Shown: in pieces, positions 1-10,400 of the stretch
How positions within the stretch are numbered: the first letter of the stretch is position 1
How the letters are laid out: each line of letters starts with the position of its first letter
DNA from: Macrostomum hystrix
Taxonomy: Eukaryota; Platyhelminthes; Macrostomidae
Assembly: GCA_950097015.1 (NCBI GenBank)
Contig: CATNEN010000039.1
Location: 9,890,001-9,954,000 of the forward strand
Reading direction: 5' to 3'
Length of the DNA: 64,000 nucleotides
Translations under genes and position numbers: made by a program
Notes under the pieces: model-generated
Seen by the model: only the letters and a program-made list of their open reading frames with translations
Databases searched by the model: none
What the model was told of the DNA's origin: nothing

Positions 1-633
1 TGATCGATCGCTCGATCTTTTCCGATTGCTATGAGTGCTACTGTTTGTAGCATTAATAGCCAAAATAGCGGCGTCACACTCGGCCACCGCAGCAGGCCGG
101 TGCAGCGGGCAGTCGGCGGCCACGAACTCCAGGCAGAGCACGGCCTCGCGCAGGGGTCCAACGCTAATCCGATCTCCGCAGCGCAACGGCGAAACATTCT
201 TGGCGGCTGAAGCCAAATCTGAATTAGTCGACGCCGAGGCTGGAATTCGACGCCCATTGACGAAGGTGCCGTTGGCGCTGCCGCAGTCGACAGCGCGCCA
301 ATCCCAGCCGGAGCTGGTCGAGTGCCTGATTATCGGCAGCAGTGTCAGCTGGTGTCGCGAAGCAGATCCGTGCCGCAGAACAATCTCAGCGTCCGGACGG
401 CGCCCGATTGACACGGCGGCTGGCAAACTGTCGCCAACGTTGACGCACAGTCGATAGACAGCGCTGCGACCCAGAGCTGGCTCGGTGCCCCGGCTAACCA
501 GACAGCAGCGGCAGTGCTGGGCAGACTGTACGGCGACCACCTGGCCGATTTCTTCGACCAAGTCTGTTGAAACCGGAGCGGCTCCGACATCGCCGGATAG
601 TTTGGCCTTGGCTTCTTTTGTAGCTGGCTGCAT
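1..633 (-). CDS. FHA-domain protein, 3' part beyond window edge
   Basis: An open frame runs leftward from ATG 633 to the window edge without a stop (about 211 codons seen). Residues about 72-160 read as a forkhead-associated (FHA) phosphothreonine-binding domain: GRRPDAEIVL, then SASRH, then CGSANGTFVNGRR. The conserved Gly-Arg, Ser-Arg-His and Asn-Gly of FHA domains are all present. FHA proteins bind phosphorylated partners, often in DNA repair, transcription or kinase signalling; nothing visible says which. The frame stays open upstream of the ATG into the minisatellite at 741-1146, and CAG at 630-628 could be a splice acceptor, so the true start is uncertain. I do not recognise the gene. 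Confidence 0.6.
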   Translation of the reverse strand, partial: MQPATKEAKAKLSGDVGAAPVSTDLVEEIGQVVAVQSAQHCRCCLVSRGTEPALGRSAVYRLCVNVGDSLPAAVSIGRRPDAEIVLRHGSASRHQLTLLPIIRHSTSSGWDWRAVDCGSANGTFVNGRRIPASASTNSDLASAAKNVSPLRCGDRISVGPLREAVLCLEFVAADCPLHRPAAVAECDAAILAINATNSSTHSNRKRSSDRS

Positions 634-740
634 TGAGTGAGCGGCATTTGGCGGTGTACAAGAAGGAATGCTCAAGGATTTGGGAGAAAAGACAAGCCCG
701 AAAAGCAAAGTACAGCTTGAAAATATGAGCCCGAATATTC

Positions 741-1146
741 CAAGGAAAGCAGATATAAAAGCCAGATTTCTAGGAAAGCAGATATACAAGCCAGATTTCT
801 AGGAAAGCAGATATACAAGCCAGATTTCTAGGAACGCAGATATACAAGCCAGATTTCTAGGAAAGCAGATATACCAGCAAATTTTCTAGCAAAATAGAAA
901 TGCCAGCCAGATTTCTAGGAGAGCAAAAATACTAGCCAGATTTCTAGGAAAGCAGATATACTAGCCAGATTTCTTGGAAAGCAGATATACTAGCCAGATT
1001 TCTAGGAAAGCAGATATACCAGGAAATTTTCTAGCAAATTAGAAATGCCAGCCAGGTTTCTAGGAAAGCAGATATACCAGCTCGCACATCTCTGGAAAAG
1101 CAGAAATACTAGCCTATAGATTTCTAGGAAAGCGGAAATACCAGCC
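741..1146. repeat. Minisatellite, ~29 bp unit
   Basis: Tandem units of about 29 bp containing agatttctaggaaagcagat, about 13 copies, diverging toward the right end. It lies just upstream of the FHA gene start, or in its first intron. From 1147 to 1877 I see only AT-rich DNA and no gene. Confidence 0.85.
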
Positions 1147-1877
1147 AGCTGATAAGAAAGAAATCTAAGAATTCCTAATCTAAAAATCTAAATAATCTAA
1201 GAAAGCGAAATCGCTAACCCGAACTATTTCTTAGTAATCAACAAGGAAATTCCAGTTTCATCAGCCAGAGTAAGAACTATGTAGATTCTGGTTTGAAAAA
1301 GAAAGACACAAACACAATTTGATTATCGAGTGTTGGGCAATTGTTAGTTTAAGACTAACATATGAAGCAGTATTCAAATATAGATTTTATTTAACAACTC
1401 AATAACGAAATGACACAAGTGCAAATAACAATAACGCCTCAATAAGTATTGTATATTTACCGATGTTTCAGCTTTGACTCAACTAATCAAATAAATTTAA
1501 ATGTTTTTTTGCACTCAAGTAAACAAACTACTTTGCTCTGCACTCACCTAGCTAAACTGAAACTAACAAAATAAAACTCTAAGAAAGCTTTTTCTAATAT
1601 GTTTTCCAGTTAAAAAAACTTAATGGATAGAATTGGGCATAAGGATTGAGTTAAGTGTAGTGAGGAGGAGAACAAAGGACTACAAACGTAAAGCAGTTCT
1701 TTTTCTTCAAAAGTACTTACATTTCAGTCATTAATTTAGTGCAGACACAAAAGCGAATAGCTAGTCAGAAATCTACGATAAAGTTAGTCTATCCAGTTTG
1801 GGTTTTAAAAGATTTCCTTCAGTTGAAAGTCTTCATCGAAGCGAAGCGAAATACCACGACCGGCTGCGTGTCGAATC

Positions 1878-3805
1878 TCAAGCGGTGGCCGACGACTCCT
1901 TCTTGTACTTGGTCAGGTTGACCATCATCAGCTTGATCTCGGCTATGGCCCGACCCGGGTTCAGGCCCTGCGAGAGAACGAGTGGGGGAGAGAGGAACTG
2001 AGGATCAGGGAGAGTGAACTGCTCAATCCGAGGATCAGGGAGAGTGAACTGCTCAATCCGAGGATCTGGGAGAGTGAACTGCTCAATCCGAGGATCTGGG
2101 AGAGTGAACTAGTCAATCCAAGTATCTTGGAATGCATTGAGCAGTCTGTGGTGTTCAAACTCTCTATCACTAGGTAAACTGCGTAATTCTCACCTTCGGG
2201 CAAGTCTCAGTGCAGTTCATGATTGTGTGGCAGCGGTAGAGGCTGTCCTTGTTCTGCATACTCTCAAGCCGTTCGAATGTGTAGTCGTCGCGAGAGTCAA
2301 TCATCCAGCGATAGGCCTGCGAAATTGGTAAGAAGATGAGTTGGATTGCTTACTTGAGGATGAACCCACTAGCGTGGACCCACTCTGAGAAACGGGTCAA
2401 AGATGAAGACTAAAGTTAGTGAAAGAAGATGAGTCTTCAACTCACCTGCATGAGCACAGCCGGGCCCAGGTACTTGTCGCCGTTCCACCAGTAGGCGGGG
2501 CAGGAAGTGCTGCAGCAGGCGCACATGATGCACTCGTACAGGCCGTCCAGTTTGTCACGGTCGGCGATTGACTGCTTGAAAGCCTCCTTGCCAATGTCTT
2601 CTTCTTTGAAGTTCTTCTTCTTTAGATAGGGCTCGATGGATCTGGTAAAGCGGTTTGAAAGTTTGGCCCACATAAACCTCTTTGGCCAAAACCGTTTCAG
2701 CCATTCATTCCCTGTCCTCGTCCTGGAAGTCATTATCCCACATTCCCTGTCCTGGAAGTCATTATCCCACATTCCCTGTCCTGGAAGTCATTATCCCACA
2801 TTCCCTGTCCTGGAAGTCATTATCCCACATTCCCTGTCCTGGAAGTCATTATCCCACATTCCCTGTCCTGGAAGTCATTATCCCACATTCCCTGTCCTGG
2901 AAGGCATTATCCCACATTCCCTGTCCTGGAAGTCATTATCCCACATTCCCTGTCCTGGAAGTCATTATCCCACATTCCCTGTCCTGGAAGTCATTATCCC
3001 ACATTCCCTGTCCTGGAAGTCATTATCCCACATTCCCTGTCCTGGAAGTCATTATCCCACATTCCCTGTCCTGGAAGTCATTAGCCTTCATTCCCTGTCC
3101 TGGAAGTCATTCTCATTGTGATTTCACCTACCGGTACTGGGCGTAGAAGTTGTTCATGTCCGGCACCAGATCCTTGATGATGTACATATGCGGCAGCGGA
3201 TAGATCTTGCTAGTCTTGCCGCTGGTATCAATAGGACAGATGCAGGCCAGTGTGTTGCGACCGTCGATGTTCATCGAGCAGGAGCCGCAGATGCCTTCGC
3301 GGCAGGAGCGCCGAAAGGTCAAGGTTGGGTCAACCTCGTTCTTGATCTTGATCAGAGCGTCCAATACCATTGGGCCGCAGTCGTTTAAGTCAATTGTGTA
3401 GTTTTGCATTCGCGGCCGGGTCTCTGGCTGGTCGGGATTGAAGCGATAGATGGCGAACTGCTTCGGGTGCGCCGGCTTGGTTGCAGCCGCAGTGGCAGCC
3501 GCGGCGCTCAAAGAGGTCGCCTGGATGAAGGTTTAGGGCATGGCGATAGACTGATATAGATTAATGGAAGGTAAGTACACGGACTGACAGAGGTAAGTCT
3601 GTGGAGGGTTTTAACAATACTTTATATTTGAGCAATTTATGTCATTTTGATTGGTCTAGACAGGTACAGTCAAGGGGCTAAGGGTAAGGTGATAGACACA
3701 GTGGAATAAAAAATATAAAAGCCCAAGCAATACAGTGCATTGGTGACTTACAGGCTGCCTAAAAAGGCACAGAGAAGTCCTTGCTAGAACCCTTGAAGGA
3801 AGCAT
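1878..3805 (-). CDS. SDHB: Succinate dehydrogenase iron-sulfur subunit (complex II), 5 exons
   Basis: Exons 3752-3805, 3132-3520, 2446-2641, 2194-2316 and 1878-1967 join in frame to 283 residues, the usual SDHB length. The protein carries electrons from FAD of the flavoprotein subunit to ubiquinone in the mitochondrial inner membrane. The first exon ([18 protein letters not shown]) is a basic, hydroxylated mitochondrial presequence. Plant-type ferredoxin domain: Cys91, 96, 99 and 111 ([10 protein letters not shown]) for the 2Fe-2S cluster. C-terminal domain: [12 protein letters not shown] (Cys185, 188, 191, 195) and [15 protein letters not shown] (Cys242, 248, 252) for the 4Fe-4S and 3Fe-4S clusters. 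All introns are GT-AG. ATG 3805 lies two bases after a strong acceptor (ttttcttttgcag), so a 5' intron or trans-splicing precedes it. Introns 2 and 4 hold private minisatellites. Confidence 0.96.
2000..2118. repeat. Minisatellite in SDHB intron 4, ~30 bp unit
   Basis: About four units of 30 bp containing gaggatcagggagagtgaac, filling most of the short intron between SDHB exons 4 and 5. Confidence 0.85.
2709..3113. repeat. Minisatellite in SDHB intron 2, 29 bp unit
   Basis: About 14 nearly identical 29-bp units containing attccctgtcctggaagtca. The array fills nearly the whole intron between SDHB exons 2 and 3. High identity between copies suggests recent expansion or homogenisation. Confidence 0.95.
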
Positions 3806-3807
3806 AG

Positions 3808-3823
3808 CTGCAAAAGAAAATAA
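3808..3823 (-). promoter_or_regulatory. Splice acceptor immediately before the SDHB ATG
   Basis: On the minus strand the pyrimidine tract ttttcttttgcag is followed by CTATG, placing the start codon two bases into the exon. This is either the end of a 5'-UTR intron or a spliced-leader trans-splice acceptor. GMPPB has the same arrangement (gcag then CTATG). Confidence 0.55.
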
Positions 3824-4400
3824 CTTTGGTTAGCTATTGATTATAGAAGTAGGGGGCCAAATCCCCCTAACTGCCTTTTAGATTTTTTTATTTCAAATAT
3901 TTAATTCATACATTTAATCAACATACATATACATTTAATCAAACATATAATAATATGTTTCAATTGCTAAAAACACTTGTTGATAATATTATAAACATTG
4001 TTAAAAATAGTTTTAAATATTATTAAAAATTGCCAATTTTCTAGCAAAAAATATTGATATCACTAGCCGTATAATATATCTCTATTTTTAGATATATATT
4101 AGATATACTAGGCCAATATAAAGACAACAAAACATTATAACTATTTCCATTGAAAGTGGCTATTTTGATCAAAATAAAAACTATAACTAATCAAAAATTT
4201 AAATAAATCTTCAGCCTTTAAATTAGCCAAATAAATGATGTTCATTGCTGCTCTGTCCCTACGTTCTCAAATTAAATACTAGAAATACTAGACTCTAGAG
4301 TGTTATATCTACAAGCAAGCCACAACTTTGTAATAAGGACAATGCAGCTATGCATATAATATTGTCATTTATAGACGCATGGAAGTTAAAATGATAGAGT
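3824..4400. other. AT-rich intergenic stretch, nothing recognised
   Basis: Strongly AT-rich DNA upstream of SDHB. No open frame with protein similarity, RNA gene or clear repeat was seen. Confidence 0.6.
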
Positions 4401-4401
4401 T

Positions 4402-4596
4402 AAAAGTTTTAGAAGGATGTAGTCATCAATCAATAGTAATGGGCAACCCAGAGGAAGTTGCCAAACATACTCTCCAGGAAGAGGTGGCGCCAGAGATACT
4501 CATTCAGGTCAGTGAGTCTCGAATAGTGGGTCACTTGTGCCATGCATTCTCCAGAACCTGTCCTTCACTTGTGCCCACAATCCCTCAATTGCATTA
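4402..4596 (-). pseudogene. Merlin/ISXO2-like transposase remnant, frameshifted
   Basis: Reading leftward from 4596, one frame gives IEGLWAQVKDRFWRMHG and then SDPLFETH before a stop. The next frame continues LTDLNEYLWRHLFLE. Together they resemble the C-terminal part of ISXO2-like (Merlin family) transposases, where an N/IEGxW motif precedes a conserved tail ending in a Trp-Arg pair. One frameshift and missing flanks make it a dead fragment. Recognised by motif only; a profile search would be needed to confirm the family. Confidence 0.4.
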
Positions 4597-4845
4597 GTTA
4601 CTATTGATTGTTGACATTTTAACTTTTAAAAGGTTTTAAGTGTAAAAATAATTTAACGCAGCAAACTAGGAGTTTGCCAGCCCTAGTAGGCCCTGCCTAA
4701 TACTTGGTAATAACTTGGTAAGTAAGGTTATTAAAAAATAGAAACCAGACTCATTGTTCATTTAAAAGATATTTTAACTTTAAATTTTAACTAAAAAACA
4801 TGCAATAATTTTTTAAGCATGCACACTGGCCTTTTATTCAACTGG

Positions 4846-5657
4846 AAGTGCTTATTCCCACTGTCCCGTGCCGATAATTTCAATTTTATCCACATGGATC
4901 CATGCCAATAATTTTCTGCTTATCCACATGGCAGCTTATATGAATAGGTCTACTTTTAAGTCCCTATGGGCCTACCTATTCTTCTCTGAGCATAAGGCTT
5001 TTTGCTTCAGAGTATAGGCCTAGTGTATATAAGTGTACACTATCAATAGGCCCTACATAGTGTAAAATAATAAAAAAGATGTATAATATGTGTGACGAGT
5101 TTGGTGCTGACTAGAATTCTGCTGGTTGACTTGTATGATTTTCTTTGATAGACTTCTTACTTTTTAAGTCAATAGGCCCTACAATTCAAATGAAAACACG
5201 TAGGCCTACCGATGACAAAAGATTTATTAAGTTGTTATTACAATAAATAAAAAGGATGACATTAATGTCGGTTAATATGTAGGTAAATGTAGAACACTGT
5301 CATAACACACTGGCAACTTTGTCGATCTATTGGCTGAGCTCGAGGGTTCAACAAAACGTTCAAACCTGAAAGGGCCTCGTTTCAAAAAACAGAACCATGT
5401 GGATAAAATTGAAAGTAACAGCACAGCATATTTACATAAAGAGTTTTAGACCTATTCATACAAGCTGCCGTGTGGATAAGCAGAAAATTATTGGCACAGC
5501 TCCGTGTGGATAAAATTGAAATTAATGGCACAGCATATATAAAGAGTTGTAGACCTATTCATACAAGCTGGCATGTGGATAAGCAGAAAATTATTGGCAC
5601 AGATCCGTGTGGATAAAATTGAAATTATTGGCACGGGACTGTGGGAATAAGCTCTGC
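4846..5657. mobile_element. Foldback/MITE-like element with ~107 bp inverted arms
   Basis: The left arm (4846-4952) and right arm (5550-5657) are imperfect reverse complements over about 107 bp; the outermost match is gcttattcccac at 4850-4861 against gtgggaataagc at 5641-5652. The right side carries further direct partial copies of the arm unit (5390-5549), each with tgtggataa motifs. The interior (4953-5389) has no coding capacity I can see. This is typical of a foldback or non-autonomous DNA transposon. I could not define a target-site duplication. Confidence 0.75.
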
Positions 5658-7390
5658 CTATTTAACTTGCATGCGCCCAACGGTTGTAATCTAGAGTATA
5701 CACTTGCTAGCTAGCTATGGAAATTGCTTGACTAGAAACACTGGGATTTGGTTATGCCTATGCATTATACAATAGTGGCATAACATATTTTTGGTAGCTA
5801 TAGGATGTCTAGGCATATTCATGATGGACATGGGTTGGCATGGCTAGCATGCTAGCTGTCATTCGGCTGTCAATGTTGGGCACGCACTACATCAGCATGT
5901 GGCGCTCCAACGTCGCTATATTTCTACGAAACTAAAATGTCTACCAGGTAAGAAACGTCTTTTGTCATAAACACAGAACTTATTAACAAGTTTAGTTTTA
6001 GGCAGAGATTCATGGAATCTTTAATTAGGTTCCATTTTATACATATAATCTGGTTTCGTAAAAATTACAATAAATAAAATAGATTTCAAATTGTTGCCAA
6101 AATATTTGTTGGTTTAAACAAACATGTAGACTCTCGATTACGTTTACAGTTATTTGCGTAATCTAGCTTATCTGTAATTCTATTTCTAAATCAGTTTCTG
6201 CAAAAACAAGCAGCATATGCAATTAAATAATTAAATTTGCGACTAAGTGTTTATATTTTTATCAAGAAACGAAGAATAAAGCTGTCGCATATGTTATTTA
6301 CACTAATCACATATGTCCATTGCAAACTAAGTCTGAAAGCTCCTAAACAATTATTTTCAAAAAATTGTTCTAGCTATCACTTGAGAAAAATACCACTTAA
6401 TGTCTACTTAAAAGGAGTTCGCTATTGTTATTGATATTTTCTATTGAATCTGCTTTGCTATTTTATTTAATAAAGGATTGTTGATACTTAGTTCTAGAAG
6501 GACCACTAGGAGTAGAATAGTGGTTCCTGAGTACTAGCCCATATTAAATGCTAAGTCGAATAAACATGTCACGAGAAGAATTTCTTTGAAATACAAACGC
6601 GGAGACCAAGCTCCTACTTTGGCATAAATTAAGTGTGGCGAATGATCGAATGTATTTAACAAGATATTGATTTTCATCTCGCCAAGTACAGGAACTGAAG
6701 CACATTAGAAAACTGTACGTCGCCATAACCGGACACTAAGCTAACATTAAGTTAGTAATACTACTTAATGATAGAGATAAGTAGTGCATACGGCACAGCC
6801 AGAAGTTATATCTAATTGTACCAAAGGTATTTGAGCTGAGTGTAATCAACGAACAGCGCGTGACATTCACGACGCTTATTCTGTTGACGGCTTTATTATA
6901 CATAAAAATCATGGTGAGAATGTCCAGTACATGTAATTAAAAACAAAACTAAATTAAGTAAGAAAATACTCTGCGAAAGAAAACAATGCTCAGCTTGTTA
7001 GCCACGAACAAATCATAAATGAGACAAAGCAATACTTTCAGGCAAAATAGTAAAGACTGCTAGAAAGAAATACATCTAACGCAAACAATAGAAAAATCAT
7101 ATGCTTGTATAGTCATGCAACTCACAAAAATGGATGCCTCGGTCTAAAGTGGCTTAAGTCAACACTAATTACTTGGGATTTGTGAGGCAACCCTCTTTTA
7201 ATATAACTAGTGAGAATCGCTGATTAGTTGATTATAAATAAACGGTAATAACCTAATCTACAGCTGATTGGTTGGAACAGAAACACTAAGCGCGAAGAAA
7301 AAAAACTGTACCCTAGAACATCGATGATTGCCTGATAAACGAACGCACGACTTGTAAAAAAAACTATACCACAGATCGTCGCTAACTGGC
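5658..7390. other. Intergenic, AT-rich, no gene recognised
   Basis: Low-complexity AT-rich DNA between the foldback element and the 3' end of CEP162. Small open frames (for example 6237-6434) show no protein character. A sequence atgtctaccag followed by gtaaga at 5937-5952 on the plus strand looks like a tiny first exon, but nothing supports it. Confidence 0.5.
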
Positions 7391-7396
7391 TAGAGT

Positions 7397-7402
7397 TTTA
7401 TT
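7397..7402 (-). terminator. Poly(A) signal of CEP162
   Basis: AATAAA on the minus strand, about 90 nt beyond the CEP162 stop codon at 7491. Confidence 0.55.
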
Positions 7403-7490
7403 CCAAAAAATCGAACAAGAAATGTAGCTCTTTTAATTTTTACTTAGCCATGTTAATAACGGACTCTACAAGACTCGAAGGCAGTTATTA

Positions 7491-10400
7491 CTAGCCAGTG
7501 AGTCCACTCAAAGTGTCCTTCAGGCCTGGTGGCACTGGCAGGCTGATTCCGCGTCGCTGCAGCTCGCGCAGCACTTCCAGTATGAGGTCCAGCTCCGATC
7601 TGAACTGGTCAATCTGACGGGCACGAGTTTCAGCTGTCTGGCGCCAGCGGGTCACCTCGGCCTGGGCGTCAGAACGCGCAGCGGCGCGAGTCTCCCTGAG
7701 TAGCTGCTCAACTCCGCGCTCTCGCTCAGCGTGCCGCGCCTCCAGCTGCCTGATTCGATCGCGCAGAGCCACAAACTGGCGCATCTGGGGCGTGTGAGCG
7801 CCGCGCTCGTCGGCCAGGACGGCGCGCAGCTCGGCGACTTCGGCTGCTAATTCGCGCTCACGCCGACGCAGCTGCTCAGTTGATTCGGCTGAGCCGGTAG
7901 ACGATGCCACCGCTGCCGCCTGCGCCTTCAGGTGCTCGATGACAGCCTCCTGGGAGTCGAGACGAGCCTATAGTTGTTTTAGGAGATTTATAATCCCGCA
8001 ATCTCGCAATTGAGCTCGAAATTTATAAACTCAGTAATTATTTCTCAAGTTATTTAGTAATATAATCCGATGTTTGAGCCCCCCAAGAAAAACTCTCCTA
8101 TGTTTCCTTTCAGAAATTGCGATACCACTTGCTCCCACTCCACCTGCTCCCACTCCACCTGCTCCCACTCCACCTGCTCCCACTCCACCTGCTCCCACTC
8201 CACCTGCTCCCACTCCACCTGCTCCCACTCCACCTGCTCCCACTCCACCTGCTCCCACTCCACCTGCTCCCACTCCACCTGCTCCCACTCCACCTGCTCC
8301 CACTCCACCTGCTCTTGCTCTTGTTCCCGACACCCGGCTGCCTCTACCGTTTTTAAAACGTAACACAGCACCCGCTTCCGAAAGAAATATTTCCTGGTGA
8401 AAAATAATAGCAACTAAATTTATGATTAGGGTATTAGAAAAAAGTGAGTGTAACTACATGTGTGTGGAGTAGCAACATGTATGGCGAAGTCATCTAATTA
8501 GTCATACTAAATTGCGCCAACCTGCAGTTCGGCGACTCGCGACTCCGCGAACGTCTTGGCGTGCTCGGCGACCAGCCGGTCCAGCTCGCGCGTGTGAGCC
8601 GCCGCCACCTCCGTCAGCTTGGCGTCTGCTCGACGACGCGACTCAACCAGGAGGTTGCGCTCCGTGGCTAGCTCGGCCCGCGCCGACGCTAGACTAGTCT
8701 CCATGGCAACTAGTTGCTGTCGCAGGCTGTCTACCTGACGCTGATGCTTCTCAACGGCTGATGACAGCTTGGCGGAGTAGGCCTAGCCAAAAACAATGGT
8801 CGAAAGTATTTTTATACAGGTAACCTTAGCCCCCTGATTCTCCCTGTCCAACAGGCAACACAGGTAATCCAGAAGAGACACACCTGTGTCTCCTAGTCTA
8901 ACAGGTATTACAGTTAATCTAGAAGACACACACCTGTTTCTCCCTGTTCAACACAGGTAACACAGGTAATCCAGAAGACACCCACCTGTTTCTCCCTGTT
9001 CAACACAGGTAACACAGGTAATCCAGAAGACACCCACCTGTTTCTCCTTGTCCCTGTCAGCGTCGCGCTCCCGCCTGGCTCTGTCGAGTTCGGCCTGTTT
9101 CTCGCGCAGCTCCCGCTGCAGCGCCTCGGCTCTGGCCAGCGCCCGCCGCTCGTTCTGCGTCTGCGCCGCTTCGCTCGCGGCCTCCGTGCGGATCCGTTCA
9201 ATTTCGCGATCCTTCTCGAGCATCTTCTCGCGATGCCGCAGCCGCAGGGCCTCTAGTTCGCGCTGCAGCGAAGTCAAGGAGCCGTGTGGCCGGCCCTGAG
9301 CCTCCTTGAAGCGCTTGAGGTCCGACTCCAGTACCTAAGCAGACGCGGAAAATAAAGCATTTTAAAAGCATTTTAGGTGGGATTTTAGGGATAATCAGTG
9401 GGATTTTAGGGATAACTAGTGGGATTTTAGGGATAACTAGTGGGATTTTAGGGATAACTAGTGGGATTTTAGGGATAACTAGTGGTTTGTTTAGGGATTA
9501 TCAGTGGGATTTTTTGTGATAATCAGTGGGATCTTTTGTGATAAATATTGGGATTTTAGGGATAATTAGTGGGATTTTAGGGATAATCAGTGGGATTTTT
9601 TGTGATAATCGGCGGGATTTATAGGATCCATTATCGGACTTAAAGCGCTTATTCGTAGGATTTTATTAGATTCATCAAGAGAATTTAAAAAAAATCCGAA
9701 TTTATTAGGAGGCTTTGATTTCCAAGAAATCCTAGATTTTCCAGTCGCTCACCTGAATGCGGCTCTCATAGTCCTCCTTGGCAGCCTCGTATCTCTGCCG
9801 GAGCGCCCGCAGCGACCTGGCCTCAGCCGATTCTCGCTCTCTCAGCCGGGCCTCCAACTCACCACAGCGACGCTCCAGGAGCTCCCTGGTGTTGTCCGAT
9901 GTTCCACCAATGAGACTGTCGGCGACTCCATCGCCACGTCGCCTTGTAACGGCGAGGATAGACTCGAGTTCGCGAACCTGAAAAGAAGCAGGCGCAGGAA
10001 TGATTACGATTACAATTTTTTACTAAAATAGACACATTTCAAATTAATCTACTTAAAGTAGAAATATAAGCAAATCAACATAATTCAATAATAAAAGCAC
10101 AGCGGACCTGTCTCTCAAGATCTCGAACCCGAGCGGCCGATGCGCCAGCATTTTCGATTTCATCATCCTCCTGCTGGCCCCGTCGCCGCCTCTGCAACAG
10201 TTGAATGCGCTGCTTCTCGGCCACCTCCAGGCGATCGCGCAGCTCGGAAATGGAGGCCTCCTGTTCGCGCAGCTTAGCTTGGTCTTTGTCAACCAGACGT
10301 TGGTTTTCAACGAACCATTTCACCTGGAAAATTAGGTAAGACAGCTGTACAGGTGAGTTACATACTCACACAACTGTAGTGTGCTCATCGACAGGCAGTG

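Noticed and set aside
2636..3146. 161- and 154-codon plus-strand frames with HSLSWK-type repeats
   Set aside because: They translate the minisatellite in SDHB intron 2.
4379..4597. Plus-strand 72-codon frame
   Set aside because: The opposite strand reads better as a broken ISXO2-like transposase; the plus frame has no family character.
5937..5952. Possible plus-strand mini-exon atgtctaccag before gtaaga
   Set aside because: Only four codons, no acceptor before it and no downstream exon recognised.
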